Origin: UBA1413 sp964395045
GTDB taxonomy: Bacteria; Bacteroidota; Bacteroidia; Bacteroidales; Prolixibacteraceae
Direction: 5' to 3'
DNA: 8,490 nucleotides
Assembly (NCBI GenBank): GCA_964395045.1
Contig: CAYNBE010000164.1
Coordinates: 1-8,490 of the forward strand
Shown here one piece after another: positions 6,308 to 8,490 of this stretch (the first letter of the stretch is position 1; every line of letters begins with the position of its first letter). A program made the translations under genes and the position numbers. The notes beneath the pieces are model-generated. The model was not told the origin of the DNA, searched no databases, and saw only the letters and a list, made by a program, of their open reading frames with translations.

Positions 6308-6376
6308 TGAACATTAAATTAGAGACATGAACCTGAATCCCCGCAGTGAACACCGGATATTTTTTATCTTTGTTCA
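6308..6376. repeat. TGAAC repeats, one pair inverted around the pgk -7 element
   Basis: TGAAC occurs at 6308, 6328 and 6347, spaced 20 and 19 bases, close to two helical turns each. The copy at 6347-6352 (TGAACA) forms a perfect 6-bp inverted pair with TGTTCA at 6371-6376, and the pgk -7 element (6365-6372) lies between the two arms. CAGGTT (6299-6304) and AACCTG (6330-6335) form a further 6-bp inverted pair. This could be an operator region in the holB-pgk divergent interval; short words in AT-rich DNA can also recur by chance. Confidence 0.3.
6365..6372 (+). promoter_or_regulatory. -7 promoter element for pgk
   Basis: TATCTTTG is a full match to the Bacteroidota TAnnTTTG element. Initiation would fall near 6378, giving a leader of about 23 bases that contains the AGGAA site. 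No clear -33 TTG is present at 19-21 bases upstream. It is the best-placed promoter candidate in the window. Confidence 0.55.
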
Positions 6377-6390
6377 TTGTTAACATTTAA

Positions 6391-6395
6391 AGGAA
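6391..6395 (+). promoter_or_regulatory. Ribosome binding site that decides the pgk start
   Basis: AGGAA (within AAAGGAAA, 6389-6396) ends 5 bases before the ATG at 6401. It favours that ATG over an in-frame TTG at 6377, which has no such site and sits at the predicted transcription start. Confidence 0.7.
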
Positions 6396-6400
6396 AGAAT

Positions 6401-7591
6401 ATGCAAAGCATACATTCGTACGATTTCAAAGGGAAAAAAGTATTAATCAGGGTTGATTTCAATGTTCCCCTGGACGATCATTTTGTGATTACCGACGACA
6501 CTCGTATCCGTGCTGCGATTCCTACGATCAGGAAAGTCATGGAGGAGGGAGGCTCCCCTGTGATCATGTCTCACTTCGGAAGGCCTAAATCAGGGCCTGA
6601 AGACAAATATTCCATGCGTCATCTGGTAAGGCATCTAGGTGAGCTTCTCGGATCGGAGGTCAAACTTGCTCCTGACTGCATCGGGGAAGAAGTGAAAAAT
6701 CTGTGCCGTTCTTTGAAACCGGGAGAAGCCATTTTGCTTGAGAACCTTCGTTTTCACAAAGGAGAGGAAAAGGGTGACCTGGAGTTCGCCGCAAAACTGG
6801 CAGAAAACGGTGATTGCTGGATCAACGATGCATTTGGCACCGCTCACAGGGCACATGCCTCCACCGCAATCATTGCACAATTCTTTCCGAACGACAAAAT
6901 GTTCGGATATCTGATTGAAAGTGAACTCGACAGTCTTGATAAGGTTCTTCAGAACCCCAAACGCCCACTGACCGCAATTATGGGGGGGGCCAAAGTGTCT
7001 ACAAAAATAACCATCATCGAAAACCTGCTCGGAAAAGTGGATAACCTGATTTTGGGAGGCGGGATGACATTTACATTTATCAAAGCAAGGGGAGGGAAGA
7101 TCGGAAGCTCGCTTTGCGAGGATGATTTTCTTGAAACAGCTCTCCGGGTGGAAGCCATTGCAAAGGAAAAAGGTGTAAAAGTATATCTTGCTACCGATGT
7201 TGTTGCGGCCGATTCTTTTTCGAACGATGCCGCTACCAGGGTGTGCAGCGCTTCTGAAATTCCCGATGGTTGGATGGGCCTGGATGCAGGACCTGAAAGC
7301 ATTGCCCGTTTCAGGGAAGTGATTGAAAATTCGGGTACCATTTTATGGAATGGACCTGTCGGTGTTTTCGAAATGGAAAAATTTGCCGCGGGTTCAAAAG
7401 CAGTAGGCCAGGCCATTGTCGACGCTACAGGCAAAGGAGCGTTTTCCCTGATCGGGGGGGGTGATTCTGTCGCATGCGTGAACCAGTTTGGATTTGCTGG
7501 CGGAGTATCTTATATTTCAACAGCCGGAGGTGCTTTGCTCGAATATCTCGAAGGGCAGCAACTTCCTGGCATCGTCGCAGTTCGCGGATAG
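6401..7591 (+). CDS. pgk: Phosphoglycerate kinase
   Basis: Pgk catalyses the reversible transfer of phosphate from 1,3-bisphosphoglycerate to ADP, the first ATP-yielding step of lower glycolysis, in the cytoplasm. All signature blocks are present: RVDFNVPL at 17-24, DDTRIRAAIPT at 32-42 with the substrate-binding arginine, HFGRPK at 58-63, ENLRFHKGE at 114-122, GTAHRAHAS at 146-154, GGAKVSTK at 195-202, WNGPVGVFE at 316-324 with the nucleotide-binding glutamate, and the glycine-rich IGGGDS at 351-356. The 396 residues are a full-length two-lobed monomer. The start is set by the AGGAA site and by MQSIHSYDFKGKKV resembling other Bacteroidota Pgk N-termini. The gene is alone on its strand, divergent from holB and convergent with the next gene, so it is probably monocistronic. 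Two G8 tracts encode glycines in frame (6982-6989 and 7454-7461). Confidence 0.98.
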   Translation: MQSIHSYDFKGKKVLIRVDFNVPLDDHFVITDDTRIRAAIPTIRKVMEEGGSPVIMSHFGRPKSGPEDKYSMRHLVRHLGELLGSEVKLAPDCIGEEVKNLCRSLKPGEAILLENLRFHKGEEKGDLEFAAKLAENGDCWINDAFGTAHRAHASTAIIAQFFPNDKMFGYLIESELDSLDKVLQNPKRPLTAIMGGAKVSTKITIIENLLGKVDNLILGGGMTFTFIKARGGKIGSSLCEDDFLETALRVEAIAKEKGVKVYLATDVVAADSFSNDAATRVCSASEIPDGWMGLDAGPESIARFREVIENSGTILWNGPVGVFEMEKFAAGSKAVGQAIVDATGKGAFSLIGGGDSVACVNQFGFAGGVSYISTAGGALLEYLEGQQLPGIVAVRG

Positions 7592-7619
7592 CTGCAAACA
7601 GGAAATACAACCGTTGCAG
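7592..7619. terminator. Weak hairpin between the convergent genes
   Basis: CTGCAA (7592-7597) and TTGCAG (7614-7619) form a 6-bp perfect stem around a 16-base loop, filling most of the 31-base gap between pgk and the opposing gene. There is no T tract on either side, so it is at best a weak bidirectional terminator. Confidence 0.25.
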
Positions 7620-7622
7620 GAG

Positions 7623-8342
7623 TCATCTGAAGTTGCGGAACCAGGCAGAAGAAATGTCTGAATAGCTGTAAGTAACGGAAGGCCTGACTAATTTTGTATG
7701 AAAAAGTTTCTTTTTCATCATTTCCCGGATAGTTTTTTCGGGCGATGAAAATCCACTGTTATAGGCAGTTGAAAAAAAACGAAGCTTTTCATCCTGGTTT
7801 TTCCATCTGATGCGGTTGTATTTCTTTTCAAGGATTTGAACCATCGCGACAACCATCGTATATTCCCCGGCCGGATCCTCAAGTTCGGTCAAAATCGCTT
7901 TTCTCTTATCTCTTACCGAAGGCAAATCATGGATATATCTGATGCTGACTACCCAATCACGGTTAATAAACCCGGATAGATGTTTGAGGATACTTTCGGC
8001 GCATGAGGGCTTGATCTGGAATACCCCTACCGAAAAGTCGGAATATTCTTTTCCGTAATGAACATACAACGCTTTCAGCAAAGTGATCTCGATATGGTCG
8101 CGGAGAGCGGAATACCTTACAAGTTCAGGAAATACCATCGCAGTGACAAAACTGAAATCAACACCGTTTTCGAGGCATATTTTTTCCATCCAGTCCCTGT
8201 TTTCTTCAATGAAACCAACAGCTTTGTGCCAATTGGTCCCAAATATCAACGGATAGTCAGGTTCTCCTTCCGGAATGCCTTGTGCGTTACAAACAAGGGC
8301 AAGAATGATCCACAAAAAGGTAAAGAATCTCTTGTTCAGCAC
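7623..8342 (-). CDS. Secreted lysozyme-fold (SLT-like) protein, putative murein lytic transglycosylase
   Basis: Residues 1-21 form a Sec signal peptide (basic MLNKR, hydrophobic FFTFLWIILALV, then CNAQ). Cys18 lacks a good lipobox, so the product is probably a soluble periplasmic protein. The mature part resembles the soluble lytic transglycosylase fold in its landmarks: a glutamate in VFPELVRYS (Glu73) where the catalytic acid would be, SVGVFQIKPS at 104-113 where SLT proteins have a G-L-x-Q-x-x-P type block, and AYNSGF at 193-198 matching the AYNAG motif. Overall similarity to characterised enzymes looks low, so activity is inferred from motifs only. The start is GTG at 8342-8340: an in-frame stop lies at 8372-8370 and there is no ATG between. 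It begins 7 bases after the stop of the upstream gene and is probably co-transcribed with it. It could also be a non-catalytic peptidoglycan-binding relative. Confidence 0.6.
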   Translation of the reverse strand: MLNKRFFTFLWIILALVCNAQGIPEGEPDYPLIFGTNWHKAVGFIEENRDWMEKICLENGVDFSFVTAMVFPELVRYSALRDHIEITLLKALYVHYGKEYSDFSVGVFQIKPSCAESILKHLSGFINRDWVVSIRYIHDLPSVRDKRKAILTELEDPAGEYTMVVAMVQILEKKYNRIRWKNQDEKLRFFSTAYNSGFSSPEKTIREMMKKKLFHTKLVRPSVTYSYSDISSAWFRNFR

Positions 8343-8349
8343 TTTGAGG

Positions 8350-8490
8350 TCAGAAGGGAATACGCACTTTCATGATTGCTTCCTTTACCGGAGAGAAATA
8401 GAGGTAATTCAGGAATATTTTTCCATCCGACAGATCGAGAAAAGGAGAAAAAACTTCCTGAATCTTATTGCCGAAGCTGAAAATAATTTC
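8350..8490 (-). CDS. C-terminal end of an unidentified protein, runs off right edge
   Basis: An open frame enters from the right edge and runs 46 codons to a TGA at 8352-8350. The visible residues include SFGNKIQEVFSPFLDLSDGK and end in EAIMKVRIPF. I do not recognise the family. The reasons for calling it coding are the unbroken frame, a protein-like composition with alternating hydrophobic residues, and a stop 7 bases ahead of the GTG of the lysozyme-fold gene on the same strand. No function can be given from this fragment. Confidence 0.6.
   Translation of the reverse strand, partial: EIIFSFGNKIQEVFSPFLDLSDGKIFLNYLYFSPVKEAIMKVRIPF

Noticed and set aside
6377..6400. Longer pgk starting at TTG 6377
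   Set aside because: There is no ribosome site, it coincides with the predicted transcription start, and the ATG at 6401 has AGGAA at proper spacing.
6949..7434. Minus-strand open frame of 161 codons opposite pgk
   Set aside because: Pgk is certain here, and the antisense frame is a shadow rich in Ser, Pro and Ala.
1..8490. Search for CRISPR arrays, insertion sequences, tRNAs, defence genes or a novel multi-gene system
   Set aside because: No spaced direct repeats, transposase motifs, cloverleaf-like sequences or nuclease/toxin modules were seen; nearly all of the window is occupied by recognisable chromosomal genes.

Overview
The window reads as Bacteroidota chromosome, most likely from the order Bacteroidales or a close relative. 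The signs are two type IX secretion/gliding proteins (a PorW/SprE-type lipoprotein and GldH), Bacteroidota-type Mrp, HolB and Pgk proteins, promoter candidates of the Bacteroidota TAnnTTTG type rather than TATAAT, and few strong Shine-Dalgarno sites. I cannot name a genus. There is no mobile element, CRISPR array, rRNA or tRNA, and no stretch over 300 bases lacks a gene.

Layout. Positions 1-908 (minus) hold the N-terminal part of a porW/sprE-type gene. It runs off the left edge and carries an apparent one-base frameshift in a C7 tract. A 212-base gap (909-1120) with a candidate terminator and an AT-rich inverted repeat separates it from a dense minus-strand cluster. In transcription order that cluster is holB (6234-5110), ricT (4951-3824), gldH (3827-3354), trmB (3342-2581), an alkyltransferase-like protein gene (2588-2229) and mrp (2245-1121). 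From ricT to mrp the genes overlap or lie within 11 bases of each other, so they are probably one operon. A possible promoter and a 5' hairpin lie just ahead of ricT. On the plus strand, pgk (6401-7591) diverges from holB across a 166-base region with one promoter candidate in each direction. Pgk converges on a minus-strand pair at the right edge: a secreted lysozyme-fold protein (8342-7623) and, 7 bases upstream of it, the C-terminal end of an unidentified protein (8490-8350).

Function. The cluster mixes information processing (clamp-loader subunit, tRNA m7G46 methyltransferase, alkylated-DNA sensor, a RicT-type Fe-S/RNA-metabolism protein) with metal or Fe-S handling (Mrp) and one cell-envelope lipoprotein (GldH). 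Both GldH and PorW belong to type IX secretion. The holB-ricT adjacency is also found in Bacillus subtilis, and the RicT cysteine pattern is intact.

I found no undescribed multi-gene system. The observations most worth checking are the porW frameshift, the ricT-gldH link, the loss of the CxxC motif in Mrp, the uncharacterised transglycosylase-like pair at the right end, and the inverted repeat flanking the pgk -7 box.
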